64,000 bases of DNA from positions 124,001 through 188,000 of the forward strand of contig NZ_FOFZ01000005.1 of the NCBI RefSeq assembly GCF_900111075.1, in the 5' to 3' direction. Positions 62,891-64,000 of the stretch are shown in pieces (position 1 is the stretch's first letter; every line of letters starts with the position of its first letter). Both the position numbers and the translations under genes were made by a program. The stretch is from Flavobacterium frigoris. GTDB lineage: Bacteria > Bacteroidota > Bacteroidia > Flavobacteriales > Flavobacteriaceae. A model generated the notes under the pieces. That model was not told the origin of the DNA and searched no databases. It was given only the letters and a program-made list of their open reading frames with translations.

Positions 62891-64000
62891 ATGGATACAG
62901 AAATAAAACTAAAAGGTGACAAAGTCATCGCACAAATACCCTCTATAAAAGATAAAGCCCTCCGTATCAATTTGAACGAAAATATATATGGGACCTTTGC
63001 CGAAATTGGTGCTGGACAAGAAACTGTAAGACATTTTTTTAGATCTGGTGGTTCTTCTGGAACTATTGCAAAAGCAATGTCAGCTTATGATAAAGATTTT
63101 AGTGATGCGATATATGGTATAGAAAAAGACGGACGATATGTAACAGAAAGCCGACTTAAAAGAATGATTACCATGGAAGGTGAGCTAATTGAAAAGCGAT
63201 TGAGCAGAGAAAAACACCCGAATAAAATGTTTTTTAGTTATGCCAATACTGTTGCTACAATCGATTTTGCCAAACAATTTAAAGGCCACGGATGGGTAGG
63301 TATCCGGTACCAGATTGAGCCAGATGAAGATTATAACGAAATTATACTTCATATCCGTTTTAAAGAGACTGATGCGCGATTACAACAAGAAACCCTTGGT
63401 ATCCTTGGGGTTAATTTAATATACGGTGCGTACTATAAATACAATGATCCAAAACGATTACTGCGGTATTTATATGATCATTTAGACAAAGACCAACTGG
63501 AAATAGATACCATAAATTTCTCAGGTCCTCGTTTTGCAGATGTAGACAATCGTTTGATGAGTTTACAATTAGTAAAAAACGGAATGACTGATGCAGTTAT
63601 GTTTGATCCTCAAGGAAGAAACATACTTCCAGCAGCAATCTTGTATAAAAAGAATATTCTTGCTCTAAGAGGTAGTTTCCGTCCTGTTACGAAAGTAAAT
63701 ATGGATATGTACGAGAAATCATTAAAGATGTTTCTAGAGGAAAATAAAGTTGAAAAAGAAAATACACTAGTTGTTTTTGAAATTACCTTATCAAACTTAC
63801 GTTCCGATGGTGAAATTGACGAACGCGATTTCATGGACCGAGCCGAATTGCTTTGCTCCCTCGGACAAACGGTAATGATTTCAAATTTCCAGGAATATTA
63901 CAAAGTGGTCGAATATTTTGCCAATTATACTAAAGCAAGAATGGGATTAGCTATGGGAGTAAACAACCTGGTTGATATTTTTGATGAAAAATACTATCGT
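62891..64000 (+). CDS. Conserved protein of unknown function, cut by the window end (370 codons seen)
   Basis: An open frame from ATG 62891 runs to the window end without a stop. The protein begins MDTEIKLKGDKVIAQIPSIK and continues ALRINLNENIYGTFAEIGAGQETVRHFFRSGGSSGTIAKAMSAYDKDF, a very conserved stretch in Bacteroidota homologues. No signal peptide or catalytic motif is clear. Relatives are sometimes called nicotinate-nucleotide adenylyltransferase or TonB-related without convincing motifs here, so I leave the function open. It is a real gene, with a good -7 box upstream and codon use like its neighbours. Confidence 0.75.
   Translation, partial: MDTEIKLKGDKVIAQIPSIKDKALRINLNENIYGTFAEIGAGQETVRHFFRSGGSSGTIAKAMSAYDKDFSDAIYGIEKDGRYVTESRLKRMITMEGELIEKRLSREKHPNKMFFSYANTVATIDFAKQFKGHGWVGIRYQIEPDEDYNEIILHIRFKETDARLQQETLGILGVNLIYGAYYKYNDPKRLLRYLYDHLDKDQLEIDTINFSGPRFADVDNRLMSLQLVKNGMTDAVMFDPQGRNILPAAILYKKNILALRGSFRPVTKVNMDMYEKSLKMFLEENKVEKENTLVVFEITLSNLRSDGEIDERDFMDRAELLCSLGQTVMISNFQEYYKVVEYFANYTKARMGLAMGVNNLVDIFDEKYYR

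Overview
The window looks like a chromosomal segment of a Flavobacterium-type bacterium (Bacteroidota, Flavobacteriia). The evidence is AT-rich DNA, almost no Shine-Dalgarno sequences, many promoter -7 boxes of the Bacteroidota form TAnnTTTG just upstream of genes, a CarboxypepD_reg-fused TonB-dependent receptor, and many small lipoproteins and membrane proteins of families restricted to flavobacteria. I see no rRNA, tRNA, CRISPR array, prophage or transposase. Most of the window is core genome.

Region 1 (1-10.5 kb) is the most accessory-looking part, a one-directional run of genes. It holds the end of a DnaJ/CbpA-type co-chaperone and its CbpM-like modulator, an archaeal-type NP-II nucleoside/AMP phosphorylase followed 5 bp later by an archaeal-type PRPP synthetase, and a three-gene Mla/MCE lipid transporter. 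After these come a GH130 mannoside phosphorylase-like enzyme beside a GT4 glycosyltransferase fused to an alpha/alpha-barrel-like domain, and a cation/proton antiporter. Chaperone, nucleotide-phosphate recycling, envelope lipid, glycan and ion functions together suggest a stress or energy-limitation survival island; this is inference.

Region 2 (10.5-24.5 kb) has a cysteine desulfurase divergent from an internally duplicated lipoprotein, an Smr-domain protein, and a cysE-cysM-GNAT cysteine operon. That operon is preceded by a 19-codon ORF that could be a Cys-containing leader peptide. The region continues with OsmC, an SGNH hydrolase whose signal peptide is displaced by one base, a CocE-type hydrolase and an MscS channel. 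Region 3 (24.7-41 kb) is housekeeping: RlmD, an RlmL-like methyltransferase, a ZIP transporter, MurQ, TerC, topoisomerase IV (parE-parC) and YchF.

Region 4 (41-52.5 kb) carries the TonB-dependent receptor, a ferredoxin divergent from a LuxC-type acyl-CoA reductase, serC and serA, and MsrA. Region 5 (52.7-64 kb) carries LolD, a DEAD-box helicase with a DEFD motif, a lactonase-type beta-propeller, and a BatA/vWA protein followed by a dihydroorotase homologue that has lost its HxH metal site. An esterase, a PhnP-like MBL hydrolase and a protein cut by the window end close it.

Scattered through the intergenic spaces are five copies, in both orientations, of one 85-150 bp palindromic repeat family, usually just behind a stop codon, along with several other inverted repeats. 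These are the main structures not explained by genes.
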